Assembly: GCF_035917235.1 (NCBI RefSeq)
Contig: NZ_CP108423.1
Coordinates: 1 to 64,000, forward strand
Reading direction: 5' to 3'
Length of the DNA: 64,000 bases
Origin: Streptomyces sp. NBC_01294
GTDB lineage: Bacteria; Actinomycetota; Actinomycetes; Streptomycetales; Streptomycetaceae
The position numbers were made by a program, and so were the translations under genes. The notes beneath the pieces are model-generated. The model saw nothing but the letters and a program-made list of their open reading frames with translations. It searched no databases and was not told the DNA's origin. The first letter of the stretch is position 1; each line of letters starts with the position of its first letter. Shown one piece after another: positions 34,749 through 44,564 of this stretch.

Positions 34749-35585
34749 ATGACGACATCGGGAGGGGGCCGGCGCGGCAGGGGCGACGGCGCGGCATCGG
34801 TGGGTCGTGACGTCGTGTTGGCGGTGGGGCTGGTGGGGATCTGCCTGGGCGGGTCGGCCCTCTTCGTCAGAACGGCCGCGACGGCGGGCGGCGACGAACC
34901 GGTGATGCCGATCGTCGTGCTGATCGTCCTGGCCGCCGGCGTGGCGCTGGCACGGTGGAGCGTAGCTGCCGGCCGACACCGCTCCCCCGCGCTCGGGCCG
35001 GGCTCGCGCAGGCCCGTAAGGCCGGACGCGCCGTCACCGTACGCTCCGTCGGCGGGGGCGGAGGCTGAGCCGGAGGCGGAGGCGGGGGCGGAGGCGGGGG
35101 CGGAGCCGGAGGCGGTCGGCCTGCCCGAGGTGGGGGTCGGCGCCCTGGACCACACGGCGGTGGACGCCGACGGCTTCGAGCACACGGTTGCCGCGTTGTG
35201 CGCCCGTGACGGCTGCCCCCGGGTGGAGGTGGTGGGCGGGGCGGGTGACTTGGGCGCCGACGTGATCGCCGTGACGGAGGAGGGGCTGCGCGTGGTGATC
35301 CAGTGCAAGCAGTACGGCGAGGGCAACCGGGTCGGTTCGCAGGACCTCCAGCGCTTCGGCGGTACCTGTTTCGCCGTGCATGAGGCCGATGTGGCCGTCG
35401 TCGTGACCACCAGCGCCTTCACCGCGCCGGCCGCGGAGTACGCCGCCGCCTGCGCCATCGTCTGCGTCGACGGCGAAGGCCTGGCCGCGTGGACGGAGTC
35501 GCGTACGCCGCCCCCGTGGGAGGCCGCCGCCGCGTCGCGGGCGGAGGAACGGGAAGCGGAGGGGGTGACGGGTGCCGGCGCATAG
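34749..35585 (+). CDS. Membrane-anchored Mrr-like restriction endonuclease-fold protein
   Basis: The protein has 278 residues. Two membrane segments (about 20-40 and 50-68) are followed by a linker with a Glu/Ala repeat (AEAEPEAEAGAEAGAEPEA) and a C-terminal Mrr-type nuclease domain. The PD-(D/E)xK core is visible: FEHTVAALCARDGCPRVEVV, GAGDLGADVIAVTEEGLRVV (catalytic Asp), IQCKQYGEGNRVGSQDLQRF (Q-x-K). Soluble Mrr enzymes cut modified DNA. A membrane-tethered form may act on incoming DNA; that is inference. The protein starts about 220 bp after the divergent PAP2 gene. Confidence 0.87.
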   Translation: MTTSGGGRRGRGDGAASVGRDVVLAVGLVGICLGGSALFVRTAATAGGDEPVMPIVVLIVLAAGVALARWSVAAGRHRSPALGPGSRRPVRPDAPSPYAPSAGAEAEPEAEAGAEAGAEPEAVGLPEVGVGALDHTAVDADGFEHTVAALCARDGCPRVEVVGGAGDLGADVIAVTEEGLRVVIQCKQYGEGNRVGSQDLQRFGGTCFAVHEADVAVVVTTSAFTAPAAEYAAACAIVCVDGEGLAAWTESRTPPPWEAAAASRAEEREAEGVTGAGA

Positions 35586-35762
35586 GGAAGGGAGCCCAAA
35601 GGGGCCCGAGGGACGGGTCGAGTATCGCCGCTGTCTTCTTCCACGGGCGGGAGCCTGATGCCGTCCGGGCCGGGCCGCCTGGGTGACATCCGGCCCGTTG
35701 CGATGAGTACGGGCTCCTCTGCCGGTCTACTCTGCAGTCCCATCGCCCCGGAGGAGCGGCAG

Positions 35763-36365
35763 ATGACCGATACGACGACTCTCGACCTCGGACCACAAGC
35801 CCGGATCGTGGCCCGTCTCGCGGCGGGCGTCCCGGACGCCCGGCTCTCCGACCCGACGCCCTGCCCCGAGTACGCGGTCAGCGCCATTCTGGGCCACCTC
35901 ACGGGCCTCGCCGTCGCGTTCCGCGACGCCGCCCGCAAGGACATGGGCCCCATGACGGACACGGTCCCCGACCCGGCCGCATTCTCCCTGCGCGCCGGCT
36001 GGCGCGAGGAACTGCCCCGGGTCCTCGGCGAACTGGCCGAGTCCTGGAAGGATCCGGCCGCCTGGACCGGTATGACCCGCGCGGGCGGTGTGGACCTGCC
36101 CGGCGAAATCGCCGGTGCGGTGGCCAACGACGAACTGGTGATCCACGGCTGGGACCTGGCCCGGGCCACCGGCCAGGAGTACGCACCCGATCTGGACGCG
36201 CTGCGCGCCTCGCATGCGTTCCTCCTGGCGGCCGCCGAGGACGAGGACCGCGGCGGGGGCATCTTCGGAGCCGTCGTGCCCGTACCCGACACGGCCCCGC
36301 TGCTGGACCGGGCAGTGGGTCTGAGCGGGCGCGACCCGGGCTGGACACCTCCGGGAACCCCGTGA
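35763..36365 (+). CDS. TIGR03086-family (DinB-like, maleylpyruvate isomerase fold) metal-binding protein
   Basis: The protein has 200 residues. The N-terminal block RLSDPTPCPEYAVSAILGHL matches the family P-C-x-x-W/Y-x-V-x-x-L-x-x-H-L consensus, and DELVIHGWDLARATGQEY gives the second metal-binding His. The fold is a four-helix DinB bundle binding a divalent metal. Members serve as thiol-dependent (mycothiol) isomerases or transferases; the substrate is unknown. Start ATG follows GGAG at 35753. Confidence 0.88.
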   Translation: MTDTTTLDLGPQARIVARLAAGVPDARLSDPTPCPEYAVSAILGHLTGLAVAFRDAARKDMGPMTDTVPDPAAFSLRAGWREELPRVLGELAESWKDPAAWTGMTRAGGVDLPGEIAGAVANDELVIHGWDLARATGQEYAPDLDALRASHAFLLAAAEDEDRGGGIFGAVVPVPDTAPLLDRAVGLSGRDPGWTPPGTP

Positions 36366-36727
36366 CGCGGGCGACCGGCTGTCCCCCGACGGCCTCGAGG
36401 TGTGGCGGTGGTCGGCCGCGGAGGCTTCGATCCGCGGCCTGGTGAGGACGGGGCGGTCCTCTCCCCGTCACCACTGGCAACGATGCGCCGCTGATCACGT
36501 CCCGGACGATCGCGGTCCTCCGGATCCACCTCACAGCGGTCGCCCGACGATCCTCTTCGCGCGGCTCCGGAGACGGTGTCCGGTGTCCGGTGTCGGGTGG
36601 GGCAGGGGGCATGGACCCGCCCAGGCCGCCGCGTGGCGGCGGACGGTGGTGCGGTGTGGCGTGGGGCTCAGGGTGGGCAGGGGCGGTTCTGTGGCCGGGG
36701 GTGCCGGCCGGGACCGGGGGATGTTCG
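36366..36727. other. Intergenic region before the hydrolase gene
   Basis: About 360 bp without a supported gene. Possibly contains the promoter of the hydrolase/caspase unit; no clear element was seen. Confidence 0.4.
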
Positions 36728-37597
36728 ATGGCGCCGATCGTGCTGGTGCACGGGATCTTCAACCATGTCCGTGGGGCGACGCCCGAGGCTGCGGCGCTGC
36801 GGCGGGCGGCGGATTGCCGGCCGAAGCTGGCGGAGGGCCTCGCACGGCTGTCGGTGGAGGTGCCGGAGCTGGTGATGGCCTACTACGCGGATCTGCTGCG
36901 GCGGGAGCTGCCCGAGCAGGCGCAGTCGGCCCGGATCGAGGCGGACTTCGAGGATCTCGGCGGCGGGCAACGGGCGGAGGCGGCGGAGTGGCTGATCGCG
37001 GCGGGGGCCCCGGTACCGGAGGATCCGCAGGATATGGGCCTGACGCCGCTGCGGCAGATGCTGGGCTGGCTGGTCGCCGAACGCGCCGGCCGCTTGGGGG
37101 CGGCGGCGCGGGAACAGCTGATCGGCCGCCTGGAGCGGACCGTCGTCACGAACCTGCGTGAGGTGGAGGCCTATACCTCTTGGCCGGATCGGCGGCGGCT
37201 GGTGCGTGAGCGGGTGGCGGGTGTGATCCGGCGTGAGGCGCCGTCGGTGGTGATCGCGCATTCGCTGGGGTCGTACATCACTTACGAGACGCTGCACGCC
37301 TTCCCGGAGCTGGAGGTGGAGCTGCTGGTGACGGTGGGCTCGCCGCTGCGGGTCCCGGCGCTGGCGCGCCGGCTGGATCCGGCGCTGCGTGCGGGCCGCG
37401 GGGCACGGCCCGCCGGTGTGAAGCAGTGGGTGAACTTTGCGGATGTCGGCGATGTGGTGGCGGTGCCGCCCAAGCTGGAGGAGGTGTTCCCGGTCGATCA
37501 GGACGAGGTGTGAGACAACGGGCTGGGGTTCCACGGGTTCGGCGGGTATCTGGCGAACGGGTTCCTGGCGGCCGCCATCGCTCCGTACGTTTCCTGA
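36728..37597 (+). pseudogene. Alpha/beta hydrolase (serine peptidase-like) with in-frame stop
   Basis: The frame from ATG 36728 reads as a serine hydrolase: oxyanion strand PIVLVHGIFNHVRG, nucleophile elbow SVVIAHSLGSYITYE, a strand with TVGSPLRVPALA and NFADVGDVVAVPPKLE (likely acid). TGA at 37511-37513 stops it after 261 residues, but the same frame continues with NGLGFHGFGGYLANGFL to a TGA at 37595-37597. The downstream piece carries the expected catalytic His (GFHGFGGYL). The nonsense change therefore removes part of the catalytic triad. It precedes the caspase-NTPase-WD40 gene by about 140 bp, and the two probably formed one system. Confidence 0.78.
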
Positions 37598-37734
37598 CAG
37601 GACTTCAGCCGCCCCGGCGTCGTGGCGTGACCTGCCGGGCCGGGCTGAACCGGGCCGGGGCAGAGGTGGGGACGGACGGGAAGAGGCGCGCGGTCGAGGG
37701 GTCGCCGCCGTCAGGTGGACAGGGGGGTCTTGTG

Positions 37735-40602
37735 GTGCGGGCATTGGTGGCGGGGGGTCGGGTGTTTTCCCGAGCCGTATGTCAGCGAGGACGACGAGGC
37801 CGACGGCGTCCCAGCCTTCACACCGCTGCCGGCCGTCGCTGAGGCGGTACGGGAGCTGGCCTCTGCCCTGGAGCGAGCCGGTGCCATGATGGGCGGGGAC
37901 CCGCTGCTGGAGTGTGACGAGGGCGAGTTCATGCGGCGCTGGCGAGAGCTGCGCCGGCACCCCGGTCACGGCGAGCCTCTCGTCGTACATTTCGCCGGCC
38001 ACGGCATTCAGGCCGGCAGTGGCGGCCTGTACCTGGCCGCATCGGGCGGCGAGGCACGCGAGGACTTGCTCGCCGACACCTGTGTCAGCTTCGGACGGCT
38101 TCTGGAAGGAGCCGAGAACTGCGGGCGGCCGGTGCTGTTCCTGCTGGACGTGTGCGAGGCAGGTCAGGCCGTCGTCCAGCAACAGCTCGCCGACCTCGCG
38201 GCCCGCCGGCGGCAGGACGCACCACGGAACGTGTGGATCATCGGGGCCTGTACCAGCGGCGCTGTCACCTACGGAGCCCGCTTCAGCACCGCCACAGCCA
38301 CGATCCTGCACCAGCTGGCCGACGGCGACCTCGACATCACCCCCACGGTGGAGTACGTGCCCCTCGCGGACTTCGCCGTCGCCGTCGACCGTCATCTCGC
38401 CCGCACCGACCGCGCCGCCGGACGCCCCCGGCAGACCCTGCTGCTCACCCCGCAGGTGCGTGCGGACCCCGAGCCGCAACCGTTCTTCCGCAACCCCGCA
38501 CACACCGCCGACCCCCGGGGAGACCTCTTGGCCGGCATGGACCCGAGGCTGCGCGAATTCGCCCTCGGCTGTGCACCCGGCCTGGACCCGCTGCACTTCG
38601 CGACCCGCGCGGCCGGCAACCCCACCGCGAACGACATCCTCTTCTCAGGCCGCCGTTCCCCACTGGACCGCATCCAGGCATGGACAGAACGCCCCGCGTG
38701 CCGGTCAGGAACGGCTCCTGGTGGTCACCGGCGGACCGGGCAGCGGAAAGTCCGCGCTCCTCGGCGTCACCGCCTGCCTGCTCCACCCCGAACTGGACCC
38801 CCTCGGCAACCGTGTCGCCCGGGCGGTAGAGCACTTCGACCCCCGGCAACCGGACACCGTGCTCGCCGTCCACGCCCGCCAGCTCACCCTCCGGCAGATC
38901 ACCGACTCCCTGCGCCACCAACTCCACCACCAGAAGCAGCATGGCACCGGCCCGACCCGCACCGGATCAGGCGGGCCATCACCGCGGTCAGACGGCCCGG
39001 CCGGCGCTGAACAGGCAGACACGGCTGAGCTCGTGGCCACACTGCGCGCTTGCGGCGACGTACTCGTGATCCTTGACGCTCTGGACGAGGCCGACGATCC
39101 CGCCGCCGTGGTCAACAGGCTCCTCCTGCCCCTCGCCGCCGCCGACACCGGTACGGAGCCCTCCGGTTGCCGCGTCGTGATCGGCACCCGGAAGTGGTGG
39201 GACACCCTGCCTGCGCTGCGCCACTATCTGACCGAGTACCCCGATGCGGAACTCGACCTCGATCCCGCCACTGACCATGACCGTCGTGTCCTCGCCTGCG
39301 ACCTCGAGACCTACTTGCGCGGGCTCCTCCCCCGCCGCCGCTATCCGCGAGACGAAGTCCGCCGCATCGCCGACCGGCTCGCCCAGTACAGCGACCACGG
39401 CGCCTTCCTCGTCGCCGCCCTGTACGCCGACCACCTGCTCCACAGCGGCCAGCCGATCGGCTCAGGGCCGCCCTGCACCATCACGGAAGTCTTCGACCTT
39501 CACGTCCAGAGCCTGGCCTCGGACGATCCGTGGATCCGGGCCGTTCTCAACGTCCTCGGCCAGGCCCGCGGCCAGGGCATGCCCCTCGACCTCATCCACG
39601 CGGCCGCCCTTGCCCAGCAACCTGCCGGCCCAGGCCGGACCACTCCCCCACTCGCCGACACCCGCCGTGCCCTCGCCAAGACCGCCTTCTACCTCCGGAC
39701 CACCCCCGATACCGACCACCGCCTCCTCTACCGCTACTTCCACCAGGCCCTGACCGACCACGCCAGGCCCCACGCCGACCCCGCCACCGTCCACCGCGCC
39801 CTCGTCGCCCGGCATCCCCACCACCGAGGACGGCACCCCCGACTGGGCCGACGCCCACCCCTACCTCCTACGCCACGCGGCCGCCCACGCCGCCGCAGCC
39901 GGCGGCGACGCTCTCGATCAACTCCTCACCGACCCCTGCTACCTCCTCCACGCCGACCCCGACACCCTCGCCCCTCACCTCCACCACGCACGTACCGAGC
40001 AGGGCCTCCTCCACGCCGATATCTACCGCACCACCGTCACCCACGACCCGCGCCGCCACCACGCCGAGGCCCGCCGCGCCCTGCTCGCCCTCGACGCCGC
40101 GGCTTGGCAGCAGTCCGGCCTCGCGCGCACCATCACCCACGCCCCGCTCGCCGGGCGGCCCGTTCCTCCGACTCCGGCGTGGGCGACGCGTCAGACCCAC
40201 GCCGCCCGGCGGCACACGCTCACCGGCCATACAGACGTAGTGCGGGCGGTTGCGGTGGTGGAAGGCCCGGACGGGCCTCTCGCGATCACCGCCGGCGACG
40301 ACAGGACGGCGATCGTCTGGGACGTGGTCAGCGGCGCCCGGCGCCACACGCTCAGCGGCCACAACGGAGACGTACGGGCCGTCGCGGTGGTGAACGGCCC
40401 GAAGGGACCCCTCGCCATCACCGCCAGCAATCACGGGACCGCGATCGTCTGGGATGCCAAGAGCGGTAGGGACGTCTCGCGCACCCACCTGCCGCACGGA
40501 GGGATCCAGGTGGCCGCAGCCGGGACCGGCTTCATGCTTGCCTACGGGCGGGAGGTTGCGTACTTCGCATGCCCATGCCCCTGCCCATGCCCATGCCCAT
40601 GA
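37735..40602 (+). pseudogene. Caspase-like / STAND NTPase / WD40 protein, multiple frameshifts
   Basis: Four frame segments read in order as one protein of about 955 residues. An N-terminal caspase-like domain has LVVHFAGHGIQAGSGGLYLA (catalytic His) and RPVLFLLDVCEAGQAV (catalytic Cys). A STAND-type NTPase follows: Walker A VVTGGPGSGKSALL, Walker B DVLVILDALDEAD, then VVIGTRKWWDTLPALRHYLT. A helical region (HPYLLRHAAAHAAAAGGDAL) leads to WD40 repeats (HTLTGHTDVVRAVAVV, TAIVWDVVSGARRHTLSGHN). Frames change near 37765-37768 (TTTT), 38692-38700 and 39808-39810 (CCC); each is corrected by removing one base. Only two WD40 blades remain. Related proteins are proposed conflict or programmed-death effectors: WD40 sensing, NTPase switching and caspase killing. 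Confidence 0.82.
40569..40602 (+). repeat. CATGCC-type 6-bp tandem repeat at a gene end
   Basis: CATGCC/CCTGCC units (about 5) encode the terminal Cys-Pro repeats of the WD40 frame before its TGA. Confidence 0.8.
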
Positions 40603-40809
40603 CGAGACAGCGTGCACGATGAACGGTCGCAGCACTGACCACCACTGACCTGGCCCAGTAACCCAGACACGCCGCGGCGGGGCTGCGGGCTTGCAGGCAG
40701 CACCCGGCATTCTGGTCTGGAGCTTGAGGGGTTTGAAGCGCGACACCGGGGCATCCCACAACGAGGCCCCGCGTTTGCCAGCGCCTTTGCCAGCCGACAG
40801 GAGGCAGCA

Positions 40810-41118
40810 GTGACCACCTACGTCATCACCGTGCCCGGCACGTTCCTGAAGGACGTCGACGATGCAGCACGCTCCGCGCTGGCCAGGAGGCTGGCCTCGC
40901 ACCACACCGACTTGAGCGAGGCCGAAGACGTGGAACTGCTCACGGTCCACGAGGACGGTACCTTCTCCGTCCGGCTCGAAGTCGAGGCCTCGAACCGGGC
41001 CACGGCCGAGGCCGACGCCGTCCGCCTGGCAGCCGACGCCCTGGAAGAGCTGGGGTTCTCGGAGAAGGACGCGCCCCTGGGACCTCCGGCGGTCACAGGG
41101 GTCGACGGCGAGTCCTGA
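40810..41118 (+). CDS. Hypothetical protein, 102 residues
   Basis: The GTG start has AGGAGG five bases upstream, a strong site. The small soluble protein has alternating strand and helix pattern (TTYVITVPGTFLKDVDDAAR, VELLTVHEDGTFSVRLEVEA, ADAVRLAADALEELGF), like a ferredoxin-type fold. Family not recognised. It stands alone between the caspase gene and the PPOX gene. Confidence 0.65.
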   Translation: MTTYVITVPGTFLKDVDDAARSALARRLASHHTDLSEAEDVELLTVHEDGTFSVRLEVEASNRATAEADAVRLAADALEELGFSEKDAPLGPPAVTGVDGES

Positions 41119-41364
41119 GCAGAACGCCGGGTATCCGGCTACGGGGTCCCCGCCCGGTAGGGCCCTGAAGCGCGCATGACCACTGGCCACTCCCTCAAAC
41201 CCCTCCCCGGCGAACCGATCAGGCCACGTCGTCCCCTCTCCTCCGCGTGGCCCACGCCACCGGGCGCTGGTTCGCTGCGCGGCCATGCGGGTGACGTACG
41301 GGGAATGGGCAGGAGCGGGGAGAGGTTTTCACAGAGTAGGCCTTCCGTCCTGAAGGAGGATGCC

Positions 41365-41790
41365 GTGGCACTGTCCCGGACCGAGCGTGAGCAGTTCCTC
41401 GCCGAACCCCACATCGCTGCCCTCGCCGTGAGCGCGGGCGATGACCGTGCGCCGCTGACGGTACCGATCTGGTACCACTACACCCGCGGCGGCGACATCT
41501 GGATCATGACCGGCCGCGACTCCCGCAAGGCCGAACTGATCAAGTCCGCGGGCCGGTTCAGCCTGATGGTCGACCGCGTGGAGCCGACGATCCGGTACGT
41601 GTCGGTCGAGGGCCCGGTCGTCTCGACCGTACCGGCGGTGCGCGAGCAGCTGGTGTGGATCTCCTCGCGGTACCTGCCCCCTGAGAAGGTGGACGGCTAC
41701 GTCGACGACGCGTGGAAGAACCACGGCGAGCAGGTCGTCATCCACATGCGTCCGGCACGGTGGGTGAGTTCGGACCTCGGCCAGGTGTAG
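41365..41790 (+). CDS. Pyridoxamine 5'-phosphate oxidase-like flavin/F420-binding protein
   Basis: The protein has 141 residues; GTG 41365 has AAGGAGGA at 41353-41360, which decides the start against ATG 41176. The split-barrel fold is recognisable: FLAEPHIAALAVSAGDDRAP, VPIWYHYTRGGDIWIMTGRD, SRKAELIKSAGRFSLMVDRV and a C-terminal strand VVIHMRPARWVSSDLG. Actinobacterial members bind F420, FMN or heme. No catalytic assignment can be made. Confidence 0.88.
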   Translation: MALSRTEREQFLAEPHIAALAVSAGDDRAPLTVPIWYHYTRGGDIWIMTGRDSRKAELIKSAGRFSLMVDRVEPTIRYVSVEGPVVSTVPAVREQLVWISSRYLPPEKVDGYVDDAWKNHGEQVVIHMRPARWVSSDLGQV

Positions 41791-41930
41791 ACCGGCCGCT
41801 GCTCCCGGTGGTGCCGGCCTCAGCTCGGCGAGCCGTCGGCATGCCCGGGCCGAACGGCGTCGGGCAAGCCGCTACCGATGCGAAGGGGACCGACCGACCC
41901 GAGCCTCAGGGCCCCTCCCGGACGTCTCCT

Positions 41931-42872
41931 CTACTGGATGTTCAACCCCACCGGATGCGCGCCGTCCGCCGGACACACGAACACCCGCAACTCCCCGAAG
42001 CGCCCCACGGTCAGACCCGGATCACCGCCGCTGTCCACCGTCAGGAACAACCGCATCCCCGCCCCGCACACACCGCAGTCCACCCGCATCCGATTGGTCA
42101 GGTGCCAGCTCGGCCACCCTCCGACCTTCCACCCGGGCCTGCAGGCCAGCGTCCGGTGGTACTCCGTCCCCCGGGCCCGCGCCCACGCCTCACCCCGCTC
42201 GAACAGCTCCTCCGGTATCTCGTCGCCCGCCGGCAGGTCCACCACCTCCGCCGGATCCAGCACACACGGCCGAGCCACATAGATCCCCTGCGCCCCCGCC
42301 GACCGAGGGGCCTCCGCCACGGCCCCCACGTCCGACGACGACCGGAACCTCACCGTCACCGTCGGCCCCCAGTAGAACCGCCGGCCTGCCGGCTCCGCGT
42401 GATCCTGCGGACACCACAACACCTGCACCACATCCGCGCCTCCGGGCCACTCCCACCCCGGCACATCCCGCGCGAACACCTGCACCACGGGCACCATGGG
42501 CACCCCGTCACCGACCCCGGCCGGCTCGCACCGCACACGCTCCCAGGACGCCAGGTCAAGGGACCCGCCGTCCATGATGCGGTCCATCAGCTCGGAATCC
42601 TCCGCGCCGACCACCGACACCCGCCGTCTCCGGCGCTCCCGCCTCCGACGGTCGATCCCCGCCCAGAGCTCCCGCTCCTCGTCGGTCAGCGCCTCGCGCA
42701 CCTCGACGAGTCGCGGCTCGCGGCACACGGGCCACGCCTCCTCGACCGGCCACAACAGCGGTCCCCCGATGGAACTCTCCCGCACACCGGGCGTGCCGGC
42801 CGTCGGCCGGAGGAGGGTGGCGGAGCGGGCGTAGGGGGCGAAGTCCGGTAGCGCGGCGGTGAGGTCGGTCAT
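41931..42872 (-). CDS. Hypothetical protein, possibly DUF1963-like
   Basis: The 313-residue soluble protein has a Pro/Trp-rich N-terminus (SSIGGPLLWPVEEAWPVC) resembling the proline-rich opening of DUF1963/YwqG proteins, then a basic segment of Arg residues (AGIDRRRRERRRRR). GGADVVQVLWCPQDH and CGVCGAGMRLFLTVDSGGDP follow, the latter with a C-x-x-C pair. RVFVCPADGAHPVGLNIQ ends the protein. Function unknown; such proteins are often encoded in polymorphic-toxin or conflict settings. It is convergent with the PPOX gene. Confidence 0.7.
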   Translation of the reverse strand: MTDLTAALPDFAPYARSATLLRPTAGTPGVRESSIGGPLLWPVEEAWPVCREPRLVEVREALTDEERELWAGIDRRRRERRRRRVSVVGAEDSELMDRIMDGGSLDLASWERVRCEPAGVGDGVPMVPVVQVFARDVPGWEWPGGADVVQVLWCPQDHAEPAGRRFYWGPTVTVRFRSSSDVGAVAEAPRSAGAQGIYVARPCVLDPAEVVDLPAGDEIPEELFERGEAWARARGTEYHRTLACRPGWKVGGWPSWHLTNRMRVDCGVCGAGMRLFLTVDSGGDPGLTVGRFGELRVFVCPADGAHPVGLNIQ

Positions 42873-43178
42873 CGGGGCAGGCTAGGGCATCTCAGCGAGT
42901 GCCACACGCCCACGAGCTCCGCCTTCACCCGACACGGGTTCTCACCGTAGGCAACCACGGCTGCGAACACCGCATCCAGGGCGGCCTGGAGCGGGTCGGC
43001 CTCGGCGGCGTCGAGCAACGTACGGGTCAGCACTGACAGTTGCGCCGCCCCCGCGAGGCTGCCTCTCGCTCAACTGGCCCGGTTCTGCGGGACTCTGCCT
43101 CGTCGCCGTCGACACGGGGGGCGTCGGCAGCGGCTGTCGGGTGGTGGCCTCCGGTGACGCTTGTTCAGGCGGTCGCTG
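42873..43178. other. Intergenic region left of the IS701 element
   Basis: No supported gene. The sequence changes to IS at the GTAGTGCTTTGTTA repeat starting at 43179. Confidence 0.4.
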
Positions 43179-44561
43179 GTAGTGCTTTGTTACCCGGTCT
43201 TGTCACGTCGGGTGTTCGGTAGTTCGCTGGTTGTATGAGGGCTGGGGAGCTTGGGGCGGTGCGGGTCCGGTTGGAGGAGTTCGCTTCGGAGGTGTTCGCG
43301 CCGCTGGTGCGGCGGGACTGGCTGGAGAAGGGCCAGTTGTATCTGCGGGGCCTGTTGCTGGACGGCCGACGCAAGGTCGATGCAGCCGATGGCCGAACGC
43401 CTCGGAATCGATCACCAGCAGCTGCAGCAGTTCATGACGTCCTCGACCTGGCCGGTCGAGGACGTCCAGGCCCGGCTCGCATGGCGGGCCGTGGCCGCGG
43501 TGCGGCCCGAGGTCTGGGTCGTGGACGACACCGGCTTCCCCAAGGACGGAACCGCCTCGCCGGGCGTGGCCCGCCAGTACTCGGGCACGCTGGGCAAGGT
43601 CGGCAACTGCCAGATCGGCGTCAGCGTCCACGCCGCTTCCGACACGGCCTCCTGTCCGCTGTCCTGGCGGCTGTTCCTGCCGGCTGGCTGGGACGGGCCC
43701 GAGGCGGCCGTCCGCCACAAGGCCTGCCGGATCCCCGCCACCGAACACCACCGCCCCAAGTGGCAGCTCGCGCTGGACATGCTCGACGAGCTGTCCGCGA
43801 TCGGTCTGCGGCCCGCCGCGCTGGTCGCCGACGCCGGCTACGGCGCGAACGCCGACTTCCGTCACGGCCTTCAGGACCGGGGTCTGGCCTACGTCCTGCA
43901 GGTCAAGGGCGGGATGACCGCCCATGGTGAGGAGGCCGAGCCGCATCAGCCCGCCTGCAGCGGGCTCGGGCCCCGCCCTCTGCCTCGATACCGCACCCGG
44001 CCACGTTCCTTACGCGACCATGTGCTGGCTGCCGGGCGGAGCCGTGGCCGGACGCTGACCTGGCGCAAAGGCTCCAGGGCCGCGATGAGCTCGCACTTCG
44101 TGCACCTTCGGGTCCGCCTCGCCGGCCGCCGCCCGAAACCGGCAGCCGACGGGACGATCCCCTCGTCTGGCTGATCGCGCAGTGGCCCGAGGACGAGGCG
44201 GAGCCGGTGAAGTACTGGATCTCGAACCTGCCCGCGAACATCCCTGCCAAGGACCTGGTCCGCCTGGCGAAGGCCCGGTGGCGGATCGAGCACGACTACC
44301 GCGAGCTGAAGACCGTCCTGGGCCTGGACCACTTCGAGGGCCGCTCGTTCACCGGCTGGCACCGCCACGTCACCCTCGTCACCGCCGCCCACCTGTTCCT
44401 GACCGAACAGCGGAGGAGCCCCAAAGCCCCTGCCAGGGCCTGACCCTCTACCAGGCCCTGGACCTCCTCCAACACCTACTCGCCACCTGGACCGGCACCT
44501 GCCCCACCTGCCGACAACCCACCCCATGGCAGCCCCACGACACCAGCTAACAAAGCACTAC
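43179..44561 (+). mobile_element. Degenerate IS701-family element
   Basis: The ends are an inverted 14-bp repeat (GTAGTGCTTTGTTA at 43179-43192 and its complement at 44548-44561). The element is 1383 bp. No matching target duplication was seen (left flank GCTG, right flank TAGG), so one side may have recombined. It carries a frameshifted transposase and abuts the next IS exactly. Confidence 0.8.
43235..44550 (+). pseudogene. IS701-family transposase, frameshifted
   Basis: Four frame segments read in order. The N-terminal piece is VRLEEFASEVFAPLVRRDWL. The core follows: WVVDDTGFPKDGTASPGVAR (first Asp, family hallmark), YSGTLGKVGNCQIGVSVHAA and LVADAGYGANADFRHGL (second Asp). The C-terminal pieces are LVWLIAQWPEDEAEPVKYWI, WRIEHDYRELKTVLGLDHFE (Glu) and CPTCRQPTPW. 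Frame changes near 43378, 44160 and 44435 each need one base. It is not expressed as a full protein unless these are sequencing errors. Confidence 0.82.
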
Positions 44562-44564
44562 TAG

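Noticed and set aside
37511..37513. TGA as selenocysteine codon in the hydrolase
   Set aside because: No SECIS-like context was seen, the enzyme family uses Ser-His-Asp, and a simple nonsense mutation explains it better.
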